Assembly (NCBI RefSeq): GCF_004343075.1
Contig: NZ_SLXP01000015.1
Coordinates: 1-64,000 of the forward strand
Direction: 5' to 3'
DNA from: Rhodovulum marinum
GTDB taxonomy: Bacteria; Pseudomonadota; Alphaproteobacteria; Rhodobacterales; Rhodobacteraceae
DNA: 64,000 nt
Both the position numbers and the translations under genes were made by a program. The notes under the pieces were generated by a model. The model ran no database searches and was not told where the DNA came from. It saw only the letters and a program-made list of their open reading frames with translations. Positions 1-8,497 of the stretch are shown piece by piece; position 1 is the stretch's first letter; every line of letters starts with the position of its first letter.

Positions 1-160
<160 letters not shown>

Positions 161-174
161 AGGATCGCGCGCCC

Positions 175-1116
175 TCAGTCCTGGAACGTCCAACCCGCCC
201 GTCGCGGCACCCTGACCGCCAGCATCGGCTTCAGCAGCGGGCTTGCAAACCGGTCAAGGTCCAGGGCCTCGTGCACGCCCACCATCTCCTCGCCGAAAAC
301 CTGCGTTCGAACCGCCGAGCGGCAGTAGAACGGCGCGTCCAGCATGTCGGCGACCTGCCGCGGCGTATAGCCCGGATCGGCCCGGGTTTCGCGTCGGACC
401 AGCCATTTCGACCGGGCAAACCGCGTCCGCGGCGGCGCGTCGATCACCTCGGCCGACCCGTCCGCGCCGAAATGCAGCCCCACCGCCAGGTCGGATCCGT
501 CGCGCACATGCGCGTCGTAAAAGCAATAGGCGCCGTTATCGGCGGTCGGAAACCGCCCCCAGGTCCAATAGCTGAAATCGTCCTCCAACGCGTGGATGCC
601 GAAATTCGCGTCGAAATAGCCATGCCCCGTCCATTGCCAGCCGGGCTGGTTCAGGTCGACCTCGATCTCGGACGAGGGCGCGAAGGGCCGCCAGACATGG
701 CTGCCATCCTGTTTCAGCGGCAGTTCGACATCGGTGACGGCGGACGGCGTGACCGTTACACGCCCCTTCAACCGGTGCATCCGGGGCCAGGCCAGCTCGT
801 CGATGTCGATGATCAGCTTGCCGCCCGCCCATGTCAGCCTGGACGGCCCAACCTCGAACGTGTTCCGCGTCTGCCGGAGCGCCGCCTGGCCCCGGTCGGT
901 CATCGTCCAGCGCCCGCCCTTGCCATAGGTCGCGACGTTGATGCAGCAGTGGTTTTCCGGGTTTTTCCGCCCCGACCAGCGATACCAGGGCGAAAACACC
1001 GACCCGATGAACGAGATGATGGAAATCTGCTGGCTGCCGTCCTGGCTTATACCGTCGACATACCACCAGGCATAGCCGTCGGGCGGGACCTCGAGGTCGA
1101 AGCAAGGTCCATCAAG
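175..1116 (-). CDS. crtC: Hydroxyneurosporene synthase / carotenoid 1,2-hydratase CrtC
   Basis: Adds water across the 1,2 double bond of neurosporene or lycopene, the first step from acyclic carotene to spheroidene or spirilloxanthin. The family is recognised from the block FIGSVFSPWYRWSGR, followed by NHCCINVATYGKGG and the Trp/Tyr-rich core GYFDANFGIHALEDDFSYW. The stop is at 175. The 5' end is unresolved: family-like sequence (FDLEVPPDGYAWWYVDG) begins near 1100, inside the 3' end of crtD, but there is no in-frame ATG, GTG or TTG nearby. The next in-frame ATG is at 1395, deep inside crtD. The usual Met before the FIGSV block is replaced by ATC codons (1015-1020). The start given here marks only the limit of recognisable similarity. 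Co-transcribed with and overlapping crtD. Confidence 0.85.
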   Translation of the reverse strand, partial: LDGPCFDLEVPPDGYAWWYVDGISQDGSQQISIISFIGSVFSPWYRWSGRKNPENHCCINVATYGKGGRWTMTDRGQAALRQTRNTFEVGPSRLTWAGGKLIIDIDELAWPRMHRLKGRVTVTPSAVTDVELPLKQDGSHVWRPFAPSSEIEVDLNQPGWQWTGHGYFDANFGIHALEDDFSYWTWGRFPTADNGAYCFYDAHVRDGSDLAVGLHFGADGSAEVIDAPPRTRFARSKWLVRRETRADPGYTPRQVADMLDAPFYCRSAVRTQVFGEEMVGVHEALDLDRFASPLLKPMLAVRVPRRAGWTFQD

Positions 1117-2582
1117 ATCGCCTCGGCCGCGTGCCTGCCGGAGAGGGTTGCCATGGGGATGCCCGCCCCCGGATGCGCCCCGCCCCCTGCCAGGTACAGC
1201 CCCGCCACCCTGGTCCGCGCCGTCGGTTTCTTCAGCGAGGCTGTCAGGCCGTGCGGGCTCCGCCCGTAAAGGGAACCTTCCGATGCCGGGAACAGCCGGG
1301 CGAAGTGCCGCGGCGTCGTCAGCCACTCGGTCCCCGGGCTGGGATCGAAGGTCAGCCCGAACCGGGCCAGCGTCTCGAAGGTGCGTGTCTGGCACGTCTC
1401 TTTCTCCTCGTCTGTCGCCTGCGTTCCGTCGGCCATCGGTGGGCCATTCATTATGATTTCGAACCGTTCCAGGCCCTGCGGCATCTTCCCGCTGCCCCGG
1501 TCCTGGGCACAGATATAGAGCGTGCCGTCCTCGGGCATATGGCCCCGGGCAATCGGGTCGAACTCGGTATGCGGATCGTCACAGAAGAACACGTTGTGAT
1601 GCACCAGTTCCGGCCCCTTGGGCCGCGCGGCGTAAGACCAGACATAGGCCGACAGGCTGCGCGGGTGCGTGGCATCGCGCGGCAGGGTGTCGCGCATCGC
1701 CTCGCCCAACAGCCCCGCGCCGAGTGCCGCCGGATCGCCGTTGAACACCACGATATCGGCGGGCAGGCGGGTGCCGTCCTCCAGGTGCACGGCGCGGGCC
1801 TTGCCGTCCCGGGTCTCGATCCGCGCGGCGCCATTGCCGAAGGTGAACGCGGCCCCCTTGTCGCGGGCGAGGCGCTCCAGCGCGCGGGCCAGCTTGTGCA
1901 TGCCCCCCTCGACCCGCCAGACGCCCTGCGCCTCGGCATGCCAGATCAGCCCCAGGATCGCCGGGCTGCGGAAGGGCGAGCCGCCGACATAGGTGGCATA
2001 GCGTCCGAACAGCTGGGCCAGCCGGGGGTCGGAGAACTGCGCGCCCAGCGATTGCGCCAGCGTGCGGTGCGGCGCCATGTCCAGGATCAGCCGGGGATGG
2101 GTCAGAACGTGGCGGGTCAGCGCGCCCTGGGACGGCGTGATCGCCTTCATCATCGGCCCTTCGAACGCTTCGTACAGCCGCTGCGCGCGGGCGCAGAAGG
2201 CCCTGAATTCCCGCATCGCCTTGGCGCCGGCAAAGGCGCCGACGGCCTCGGCGCTGGCCTGCGCGTCGGCGAACAGGTCCAGCGACGACCCGTCATGCCA
2301 CCAGTGCCGCGCCAGCACCGTTTCGCGGTGCAGCGTCACGTAATCGGTCAAACGCGCGCCGGTGCTTTCGAACAGCTCTTCAAAGACCGGGCGCAGGGTC
2401 ATCACCGTAGGTCCAGCATCCACCGGCCCGGCATCCGTCGCCATGGTGCGCATCTTGCCGCCGGGCACCGGCGCGCGGTCCACCACGTGGACATCCAGCC
2501 CCGCATGGGCCAGCCGGATCGCGGTGGAAAGGCCCCCCATTCCGGCGCCGATCACCACGACTTTCCCTGTCGGTTCGGCCAT
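1047..2582 (-). CDS. crtD: Methoxyneurosporene dehydrogenase / carotenoid 3,4-desaturase CrtD
   Basis: A 511-residue FAD-dependent phytoene-desaturase-family enzyme that introduces the 3,4 double bond in hydroxylated or methoxylated acyclic carotenoids. The N-terminus has the dinucleotide-binding motif VVVIGAGMGGLSTAIRLAHAG with PGGKMRT after it. The C-terminus carries the family signature GLYLAGGGAHPGAGIPM and ends in PGGMSTV. The start at 2582 was chosen because the FAD fold begins six residues later and AGGTGG lies just upstream on the minus strand; a longer frame to 2708 would run through the shared regulatory region. It is transcribed away from crtE, and the region between them holds two PpsR-type palindromes. 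Its 3' end overlaps crtC. Confidence 0.93.
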   Translation of the reverse strand: MAEPTGKVVVIGAGMGGLSTAIRLAHAGLDVHVVDRAPVPGGKMRTMATDAGPVDAGPTVMTLRPVFEELFESTGARLTDYVTLHRETVLARHWWHDGSSLDLFADAQASAEAVGAFAGAKAMREFRAFCARAQRLYEAFEGPMMKAITPSQGALTRHVLTHPRLILDMAPHRTLAQSLGAQFSDPRLAQLFGRYATYVGGSPFRSPAILGLIWHAEAQGVWRVEGGMHKLARALERLARDKGAAFTFGNGAARIETRDGKARAVHLEDGTRLPADIVVFNGDPAALGAGLLGEAMRDTLPRDATHPRSLSAYVWSYAARPKGPELVHHNVFFCDDPHTEFDPIARGHMPEDGTLYICAQDRGSGKMPQGLERFEIIMNGPPMADGTQATDEEKETCQTRTFETLARFGLTFDPSPGTEWLTTPRHFARLFPASEGSLYGRSPHGLTASLKKPTARTRVAGLYLAGGGAHPGAGIPMATLSGRHAAEAILMDLASTSRSRPTAMPGGMSTV

Positions 2583-2621
2583 TTGATCCACCTCAAGGAA
2601 TGTTGACTCGGAACCATAGAG

Positions 2622-2665
2622 TGTCCATCCTGATTTACAATCTTGAATGTCTCGCCAGCCTGACA
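2622..2665. promoter_or_regulatory. Paired PpsR/CrtJ operators in the crtD-crtE divergent region
   Basis: Two perfect TGT-N12-ACA palindromes lie at 2622-2639 and 2648-2665, separated by 8 bp. This matches the consensus of the aerobic/light repressor PpsR (CrtJ) of Rhodobacter, which binds paired sites cooperatively. The position between divergent carotenoid genes predicts oxygen-responsive repression of both transcription units. The motif is seen directly; binding is inferred. Confidence 0.85.
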
Positions 2666-2710
2666 CCTGCGAGGGGTGCGGCGGGACAGACCGGAAAGTG
2701 GGAGCCATCC

Positions 2711-3580
2711 ATGGACATCTCGGCGCGGATCGAAACTGCCATCAGCCGTGCGATCGCAGAGGGGCAGGCGGGCGCGGCCCCGCCGAAACTGGCCTCGGCG
2801 CTGGAATATGCCCTCACGCCGGGCGGTGCGCGCATTCGCCCCACCATCTGCCTGAACGTCGCGCGCGCCTGCGGTGACGACAAGCCGGGGCTTGCCGATG
2901 CGGCCGCGATCTCGATCGAGCTGATCCATTGCGCCAGCCTGGTGCATGATGACATGCCCTGTTTTGACGACGCGGACATCCGCCGCGGAAAACCCGCCCT
3001 GCACAAGGCCTATGGCGAGCCGTTGGCGCTTTTGACCGGCGACAGCCTGATCGTTGCGGGCTTCGAGGTGCTGGCGCGGGCCGCGCATCACGATTGCGAA
3101 CGCGCGATCGAACTGATCCGAATACTCGGCCAACGGACGGGCATGCCCTTTGGCATCTGCGCGGGACAGGGCTGGGAAAGCGAGGAAAAGATCGACCTGT
3201 CCGCCTATCACCGGGCCAAGACCGGCGCGCTGTTCATCGCGGCCACGTCGATGGGCGCTGTCGCGGCGGGCCACGAGGCCGAGCCCTGGGAAGAGCTGGG
3301 CGACCGCATCGGCGAGGCGTTCCAGGTTGCCGATGACCTGAAAGACGCGCTGCTGGATGCCGAAGAGATGGGCAAGCCCGCAGGCCAGGACGTCGCCAAC
3401 GCGCGCCCGAGTGCCGTGACCGAACTGGGCGTCGACGGTGCAGTGCAGCGCTTCAAGGATATCCTGTCCGGTGCCATAGCCTCGATCCCGTCCTGCCCAG
3501 GCGAGGCGCAGTTGGCGCAGATGGTGCGCATGATGGCCGAACGTCTTATTCCCGCACCTGCAAGACAAGCCGCGGAATGA
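2711..3580 (+). CDS. crtE: Geranylgeranyl diphosphate synthase CrtE
   Basis: A 289-residue trans-prenyltransferase that makes C20 GGPP, the precursor of carotenoids and of the bacteriochlorophyll phytyl tail. The first Asp-rich motif is DDMPCFDD (residues 80-87) and the second is FQVADDLKD (about 204-212), binding Mg2+ and diphosphate. GGARIRP near residue 38 is the usual substrate-phosphate region. The start at ATG 2711 gives the normal family N-terminus; the frame is open further upstream, but into the operator region. It is translationally coupled to crtF: the stop TGA overlaps the crtF start as ATGA (3577-3580). It follows the two PpsR-type sites and is probably repressed by oxygen. Confidence 0.95.
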   Translation: MDISARIETAISRAIAEGQAGAAPPKLASALEYALTPGGARIRPTICLNVARACGDDKPGLADAAAISIELIHCASLVHDDMPCFDDADIRRGKPALHKAYGEPLALLTGDSLIVAGFEVLARAAHHDCERAIELIRILGQRTGMPFGICAGQGWESEEKIDLSAYHRAKTGALFIAATSMGAVAAGHEAEPWEELGDRIGEAFQVADDLKDALLDAEEMGKPAGQDVANARPSAVTELGVDGAVQRFKDILSGAIASIPSCPGEAQLAQMVRMMAERLIPAPARQAAE

Positions 3581-4725
3581 CCGACAGCGTTCCGGATACC
3601 CGGCCCGCGCGCAGCCCGCGCGGGTTCAGTTGGCGCCGCTGGCGCAACCGCAAGATCGCCTCGCCCGCGTTCCAAAGCTGGGCGAGCCGTTTTCCCCTGA
3701 CCCGCGGCCATGCCCGGCGCGAGGGCGAGCGGCTGTTCGATCTGGTCTCGGGCTTCGTCTATTCGCAGGTGCTGTACGCGGTTGTCGAACTCGACCTGCT
3801 CGAGGTGATGCGGGATGCGCCGCAGACGGTTGCGGCTCTGGCCAATCGCTGCCGCATTCCGCCCGACCGGATGGAGGCGCTGTGCCAGGCCGCCGCGGCG
3901 CTGGGGTTGTTCGAGCGGGTCGGCGGCGGCTATCAGCTTGCCTCCATGGGGGCGGCGTTGCTGGGCGTTCCGGGCGTGATCGGGATGATCCGTCACCACG
4001 ACGTGTTCTACCGCGACATGGAAGACCCGATCGCCGTGCTGCGCGGCGAGAAGGAAACCGAACTTGCCCGGTTCTGGCCCTATGTCTTCGGCGCCGGTGC
4101 GGCCGAGAACCCCGAGGTGGCCGAGCGCTATTCGAAACTGATGGCCGACAGCCAGACACTCGTGGCCGAGGAGACGCTCCGCACGATTTCCTTTGACGGG
4201 ATTTCACACCTTCTGGACGTGGGTGGCGGCACGGGGGCGTTTCTTGCGGCCGTGGGGCGGGCTTGTCCGTCGCTGAAGATGACGCTGTTCGACCTGCCCG
4301 CCGTGGTGCCCGCCGCCGAGGCGCGGTTCCGCGAGGCGGGGATGGCCGGCCGCGTCAGCGTCACGGGCGGCAGTTTCCGCGACGATCCGCTGCCCGAGGG
4401 CGCCGATGCGATCTCGCTGATCCGGGTTTGCTATGACCATGCCGACGAGACCGTGCGCGCCCTGATGGCCAAGATTTTCGCGACGCTGCCCCCGGGGGGG
4501 AGGTTGATCGTTTCCGAACCGATGTCGGGGGGCGTTACCCCCGATCGGGCGGGCGACGCCTATTTCGCGTTCTACTGCATGGCCATGCAGACCGGGAAGG
4601 CGCGTTCGCAGGCGCGGATCGCCGAGCTGATGAAAGAGGCGGGATTTCAAGGGATTGAGACCCCCCGCACCCGCCGCGCCTTTGTCACCTCGGTCGTTAC
4701 GGGGCGTAAACCCGGAGCGACATAA
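3577..4725 (+). CDS. crtF: Hydroxyneurosporene O-methyltransferase CrtF
   Basis: A 382-residue SAM-dependent methyltransferase that methylates the 1-hydroxyl of acyclic carotenoids (spheroidene/spirilloxanthin branch). The SAM-binding motif DVGGGTG is at residues 214-220, and LPPGGRLIVSEPM is motif III-like. An N-terminal winged-helix/dimerisation region (about 50-125) is typical of the acetylserotonin-O-methyltransferase-like family. The start overlaps the crtE stop by 4 nt, indicating translational coupling. It ends 14 nt before the first PpsR-type palindrome of the bchC promoter, so crtEF and bchC may also read through into one superoperon, as known in Rhodobacter. Confidence 0.93.
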   Translation: MTDSVPDTRPARSPRGFSWRRWRNRKIASPAFQSWASRFPLTRGHARREGERLFDLVSGFVYSQVLYAVVELDLLEVMRDAPQTVAALANRCRIPPDRMEALCQAAAALGLFERVGGGYQLASMGAALLGVPGVIGMIRHHDVFYRDMEDPIAVLRGEKETELARFWPYVFGAGAAENPEVAERYSKLMADSQTLVAEETLRTISFDGISHLLDVGGGTGAFLAAVGRACPSLKMTLFDLPAVVPAAEARFREAGMAGRVSVTGGSFRDDPLPEGADAISLIRVCYDHADETVRALMAKIFATLPPGGRLIVSEPMSGGVTPDRAGDAYFAFYCMAMQTGKARSQARIAELMKEAGFQGIETPRTRRAFVTSVVTGRKPGAT

Positions 4726-4739
4726 TGGCCCTGTCAACC

Positions 4740-4783
4740 TGTCTAAAAAAGTTGACACTTGGGACTGTCCATTTAAACTGACA
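4740..4783 (+). promoter_or_regulatory. bchC promoter with two PpsR/CrtJ operators
   Basis: Perfect TGT-N12-ACA palindromes lie at 4740-4757 and 4766-4783, again 8 bp apart. The right half of the first contains a consensus -35 box TTGACA (4752-4757), and a -10-like TAAACT (4774-4779, 16-bp spacer) lies inside the second. Repressor occupancy would therefore mask both sigma70 elements. The same arrangement is described for bchC of Rhodobacter capsulatus. Confidence 0.88.
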
Positions 4784-4848
4784 AACACCGATCACCGATG
4801 AGTGAGTCCCGAGTCTCTCGGGGAAATAAGGACGGGAAGGGAGCGCCC

Positions 4849-5796
4849 ATGGAAACGACTGCCGTCATCCTTCGAGGCCCCAAGGAGCTTGGGCTTGGCA
4901 GGCTGGCGCTGACGGATCCGGGCAGTCGCGACCTGGTGGTCGAGATTTCCCATTCCGGCATCTCCACCGGCACGGAAAAACTGTTCTACACCGGCGAAAT
5001 GCCGCCCTTCCCGGGCATGGGCTATCCGCTGGTCCCCGGCTACGAGGCCGCGGGCGAGGTGGTAGAGGCCGGGTCCGAGACGAATTTCAAGGTTGGCGAA
5101 CGGGTCTTCGTGCCCGGGGCCAACTGCTATGACGGGGCGTTCGGCCTGTTCGGCGGGTCGGCCCGCCGGTTGGTCACCGACGCCAGCCGCGTCACCCGCA
5201 TCGACCCGGCGCTGGGTGCCGAGGGCGCGCTCTTGGCGCTGGCGGCGACCGCGCGCCACGCGTTGGCCGGGGTCGACAAGAAGATGCCCGAACTGATCGT
5301 GGGTCATGGCGTTCTGGGCCGGCTGCTGGCCCGGCTGACCATCGCCGCGGGTGCCCCCGCGCCGACCGTGTGGGAAATCAACCCGGCGCGCACCGGCGGG
5401 GCCGAGGGCTATGAGGTCATTCATCCCGACGAGGATCCGCGCCGCGATTATCGCACGATCTACGACGCCTCGGGCGTCGGCTCGTTGCTCGACATGTTGA
5501 TCACCCGCATCGCCAAGGGCGGCGAGGTGGTCCTGGCGGGGTTCTACACCGCGCCGCTTTCCTTCGCCTTCCCGCCCGCCTTCATGAAAGAGGCCCGGCT
5601 GCGCATCGCCGCCGAATGGGAACGCGACGACCTGATTGCAACGCGCCAGCTTGTGGAAGCCGGAGCATTGTCGCTGGGGGGGCTGATTACCCACAGCGTG
5701 CCGGCGGAAAAGGCCGCAGAAGCCTATGAAACCGCCTTCAACGATCCTGCCTGTCTGAAAATGATCCTGAACTGGGGAGCCGTTCATGACGCTTGA
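4849..5796 (+). CDS. bchC: 3-hydroxyethyl bacteriochlorophyllide a dehydrogenase BchC
   Basis: A 315-residue member of the zinc-free alcohol dehydrogenase-like group. It oxidises the C3 hydroxyethyl group of bacteriochlorophyllide to acetyl, next to the chlorin reductase step of BchXYZ. The N-terminal segment [36 protein letters not shown] is the family's GroES-like part (about residues 35-70), and a Rossmann-like region includes [17 protein letters not shown] 4849 was chosen over 4798 because AAGGGAG lies just upstream and the usual N-terminus METTAVIL begins here. Its 3' end overlaps bchX by 11 nt. It is controlled by the double operator upstream. Confidence 0.94.
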   Translation: METTAVILRGPKELGLGRLALTDPGSRDLVVEISHSGISTGTEKLFYTGEMPPFPGMGYPLVPGYEAAGEVVEAGSETNFKVGERVFVPGANCYDGAFGLFGGSARRLVTDASRVTRIDPALGAEGALLALAATARHALAGVDKKMPELIVGHGVLGRLLARLTIAAGAPAPTVWEINPARTGGAEGYEVIHPDEDPRRDYRTIYDASGVGSLLDMLITRIAKGGEVVLAGFYTAPLSFAFPPAFMKEARLRIAAEWERDDLIATRQLVEAGALSLGGLITHSVPAEKAAEAYETAFNDPACLKMILNWGAVHDA

Positions 5797-6787
5797 CGTC
5801 CCGAATATCAAAGACATCGACCAGCGCCTGCGCGACGAGGCGAACGAGCCGCTGGATGAAATCCCCGTGACCGAACCCACCAAGAAGACCCAGATCATCG
5901 CGATCTATGGCAAGGGCGGCATCGGCAAGTCCTTCACGCTGGCCAACCTGTCCAACATGATGGCCGAGCAGGGCAAGCGTGTACTGCTGATCGGTTGCGA
6001 CCCGAAATCGGATACGACCAGCCTGCTGTTCGGCGGCAAGGCCTGCCCCACGATCATCGAGACCTCGACCAAGAAGAAGCTGGCCGGCGAAGAGGTCCAG
6101 ATCGGCGATGTCTGCTTCAAGCGGAACGGCGTCTTCGCGATGGAACTGGGCGGCCCCGAGGTCGGTCGCGGCTGCGGCGGGCGCGGCATCATCCACGGTT
6201 TCGAGCTGCTGGAGAAACTGGGCTTTCACGACTGGGATTTCGACTATGTCCTGCTCGACTTCCTGGGCGACGTGGTCTGCGGCGGCTTCGGCCTGCCGAT
6301 CGCCCGCGATATGGCGCAGAAAGTGATCCTGGTCGGCTCGAACGACCTGCAGTCGCTCTATGTCGCCAACAACGTCTGTTCGGCGGTGGAATATTTCCGC
6401 AAGCTGGGCGGTAACGTGGGTGTCGCGGGCCTGGTCATCAACAAGGATGACGGCACCGGCGAGGCGCAGGCCTTTGCCAAGGCTGTCGACATTCCGGTTC
6501 TGGCGGCGATCCCGCAGGACGAGGAACTGCGCCGCAAATCCGCGAACTACCAGATCGTCGGCACCAAGGCCGGTCCCTGGGGCGAGTTGTTCGGCGCGCT
6601 GGCCGAAGCCGTGGCCGTGGCGCCGCCGATCCGGCCGAAGCCCTTGGATAACGATGGGCTTCTGGGCCTTTTCGCGCCCGAGGACGTGGGGGCCGATTTC
6701 GAATTGGTTCCGGCGACCGATGCCGACATGCGCGGCAAGGACGCCAAGCCCAAGAAGTCCCTCGAAGTGGTGTACGACGATGTTTGA
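5786..6787 (+). CDS. bchX: Chlorophyllide a reductase iron protein, subunit X
   Basis: A 333-residue NifH/BchL-like ATPase that delivers electrons to BchY-BchZ, reducing ring B of chlorophyllide a to the bacteriochlorin. The P-loop is GKGGIGKS (residues 42-49). Cys130 (GRGCGGRG) and Cys165 (GDVVCGGFG) are the expected ligands of the 4Fe-4S cluster shared across the homodimer. [13 protein letters not shown] is the switch region. It starts inside the bchC 3' end (11-nt overlap), so translation is coupled. The 3' end overlaps a small acidic ORF by 8 nt before bchY starts. Confidence 0.96.
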   Translation: MTLDVPNIKDIDQRLRDEANEPLDEIPVTEPTKKTQIIAIYGKGGIGKSFTLANLSNMMAEQGKRVLLIGCDPKSDTTSLLFGGKACPTIIETSTKKKLAGEEVQIGDVCFKRNGVFAMELGGPEVGRGCGGRGIIHGFELLEKLGFHDWDFDYVLLDFLGDVVCGGFGLPIARDMAQKVILVGSNDLQSLYVANNVCSAVEYFRKLGGNVGVAGLVINKDDGTGEAQAFAKAVDIPVLAAIPQDEELRRKSANYQIVGTKAGPWGELFGALAEAVAVAPPIRPKPLDNDGLLGLFAPEDVGADFELVPATDADMRGKDAKPKKSLEVVYDDV

Positions 6788-6917
6788 TCTCGACGAGCTT
6801 GCCCGCTGGGACGACGCGCTGCACGCGCTCGAGCACCACGATCACCCCGAAACCGACGAACTCCAAGGGGCGCCCGTCCGGGAGGCGGCGCCCCAGCGCG
6901 AACTGGAGGACGCATGA
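6780..6917 (+). CDS. Small acidic ORF between bchX and bchY, function unknown
   Basis: A 45-codon frame (begins [20 protein letters not shown]) fills the whole gap between bchX and bchY. Its ATG lies inside the bchX 3' end (8-nt overlap) and its stop overlaps the bchY start as ATGA (6914-6917). It is rich in Asp, Glu and His and has no membrane segment, Cys or domain that I recognise. Perfect stitching to both neighbours, in the same style as the other overlaps of this operon, suggests it is translated and couples bchX to bchY translation, or encodes a small accessory of chlorophyllide reductase. It could instead be a chance frame in a spacer. The function is unknown. Confidence 0.5.
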   Translation: MFDLDELARWDDALHALEHHDHPETDELQGAPVREAAPQRELEDA

Positions 6918-8497
6918 CCGAAGAGGTCAAATACGACGAGGCCCACACCGCCGAGGTGATCGAGGGCACGCCGCGGGAGGCCGGAAACCCTCCCGCAGCG
7001 GGCGCCGACCCGGCGTTGGGCGACGGCATGGGGTGCCATGCCGGAGCGGCCGAGATGGACAAGGCGGCCCGCATGGCGGGCAAGTCCGACATTCTCGACC
7101 AGTATGCAAAAGACTATCCGCACGGCCCGCACGACAAGCCGCAAAGCATGTGCCCGGCCTTCGGCAGCCTGCGCGTCGGGCTGCGCATGCGGCGCGTGGC
7201 GACCGTGCTTTCGGGCTCTGCCTGCTGCGTCTACGGCCTGACTTTCGTCAGCCACTTCTACGGCGCCCGCCGCTCGGTGGGCTACGTGCCGTTCAGCTCT
7301 GAAACGCTGGTCACCGGCAAGCTGTTCGAGGACATCCGCGATGCGGTCCACGAACTGGCGGACCCCGACCGCTATGACGCGGTGGTGGTTACGAATCTCT
7401 GCGTGCCGACCGCCTCGGGCGTGCCGCTGCGGCTTTTGCCCGATGAAATCAACGGCGTGCGGATCGTCGGGATCGACGTGCCGGGATTCGGTATCCCGAC
7501 CCATGCCGAGGCCAAGGACGTCCTTGCCGGTGCCATGTTGAACTACGCCCGCAAGGAGGCCGAGGCCGGCCCCGTCGCCGCCCCCGAGGGTGGCGTATCC
7601 GACCGGCCGACCGTCACGCTTCTGGGCGAGATGTTCCCCGCCGATCCGATCGTGATCGGCCAGATGCTGGACCCGCTGGGCCTGGCTTGCGGCCCTGTCG
7701 TCCCCTGTCGTGAGTGGCGCGAGCTTTATGCCGCACTCGACTGCGGGGCGGTCGCCGCGATCCATCCGTTCTATACGGCCGCCATGCGTGAATTCGACGC
7801 GGCTGGTCGCCCGATCGTGGGCTCGGCGCCTGTCGGGCACGACGGAACGGCGGCCTGGCTCGCCAATATCGGGGACGCGTTCGGCCTTTCCGCCGACAAG
7901 GTCGCGGCAGCCCAGAACGCCTTCCTGCCGGCCATCAAGGGTGCGCTTGCCGGTGCGCCCATCGACGGCACCATCACGCTGTCGGGCTATGAGGGTTCCG
8001 AACTTCTGGTGGCCCGTCTGCTGATCGAGTCGGGCGCAAAAGTTCCTTATGTTGGAACGGCTTGCCCGAAAACAAAGCAGTCCGAAGCCGATCGCGACTG
8101 GCTGGAATCCAAGGGTGTGAAGGTGCAGTTCCGCGCCTCGCTCGAGGACGACAAGGCCGCCGTGGATGCGATCAAGCCGGATCTCGCCATCGGCACCACG
8201 CCGGTCGTGCAGCACGCCAAGGAACTGGCGATTCCCGCCCTCTACTTCACCAACCTGATCTCGGCCCGTCCGCTGATGGGCCCTGCCGGGGCGGGCAGCC
8301 TTGCGCAAGTCGTGAATGCGGCGATTGCGAACAAGGGACGCATGGCGTCGATGAAAGAATTCTTCGAAGGTGTCGGCGAGGGAGACACCTCTGGCGTCTG
8401 GGAAGGTGAACCGAATCTCCATCCGGAGTTCAGGGCAGCCCACCAGAAGAAGCTTGAGAAAAAATTGCGCGCCGAGAAGGCGCAGGAGATGATCTGA
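6914..8497 (+). CDS. bchY: Chlorophyllide a reductase subunit Y
   Basis: A 527-residue NifD/BchN-like subunit of the dark-operative chlorophyllide a reductase. With BchZ it forms the heterotetramer that binds substrate and an iron-sulphur cluster. Conserved Cys-containing segments include [21 protein letters not shown] and [13 protein letters not shown] variable, charged N-terminal stretch of about 75 residues precedes the core. The start at 6914 overlaps the preceding small ORF, and the stop shares one base with the bchZ ATG (8497), so translation is coupled. Recognition is secure from the COR-subunit signatures and the gene order X-Y-Z. Confidence 0.95.
   Translation: MTEEVKYDEAHTAEVIEGTPREAGNPPAAGADPALGDGMGCHAGAAEMDKAARMAGKSDILDQYAKDYPHGPHDKPQSMCPAFGSLRVGLRMRRVATVLSGSACCVYGLTFVSHFYGARRSVGYVPFSSETLVTGKLFEDIRDAVHELADPDRYDAVVVTNLCVPTASGVPLRLLPDEINGVRIVGIDVPGFGIPTHAEAKDVLAGAMLNYARKEAEAGPVAAPEGGVSDRPTVTLLGEMFPADPIVIGQMLDPLGLACGPVVPCREWRELYAALDCGAVAAIHPFYTAAMREFDAAGRPIVGSAPVGHDGTAAWLANIGDAFGLSADKVAAAQNAFLPAIKGALAGAPIDGTITLSGYEGSELLVARLLIESGAKVPYVGTACPKTKQSEADRDWLESKGVKVQFRASLEDDKAAVDAIKPDLAIGTTPVVQHAKELAIPALYFTNLISARPLMGPAGAGSLAQVVNAAIANKGRMASMKEFFEGVGEGDTSGVWEGEPNLHPEFRAAHQKKLEKKLRAEKAQEMI

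Noticed and set aside
1395-1395. ATG at 1395 as the start of crtC
   Set aside because: It would add about 90 Gly/Arg-rich residues that are the out-of-frame shadow of crtD's coding sequence and do not resemble CrtC.
2583-2596. FnrL-like site TTGAT-N4-CTCAA next to crtD
   Set aside because: It coincides with the crtD Shine-Dalgarno (GAGGTGG on the minus strand) directly before the ATG and has one mismatch; it is better explained as the ribosome-binding site.
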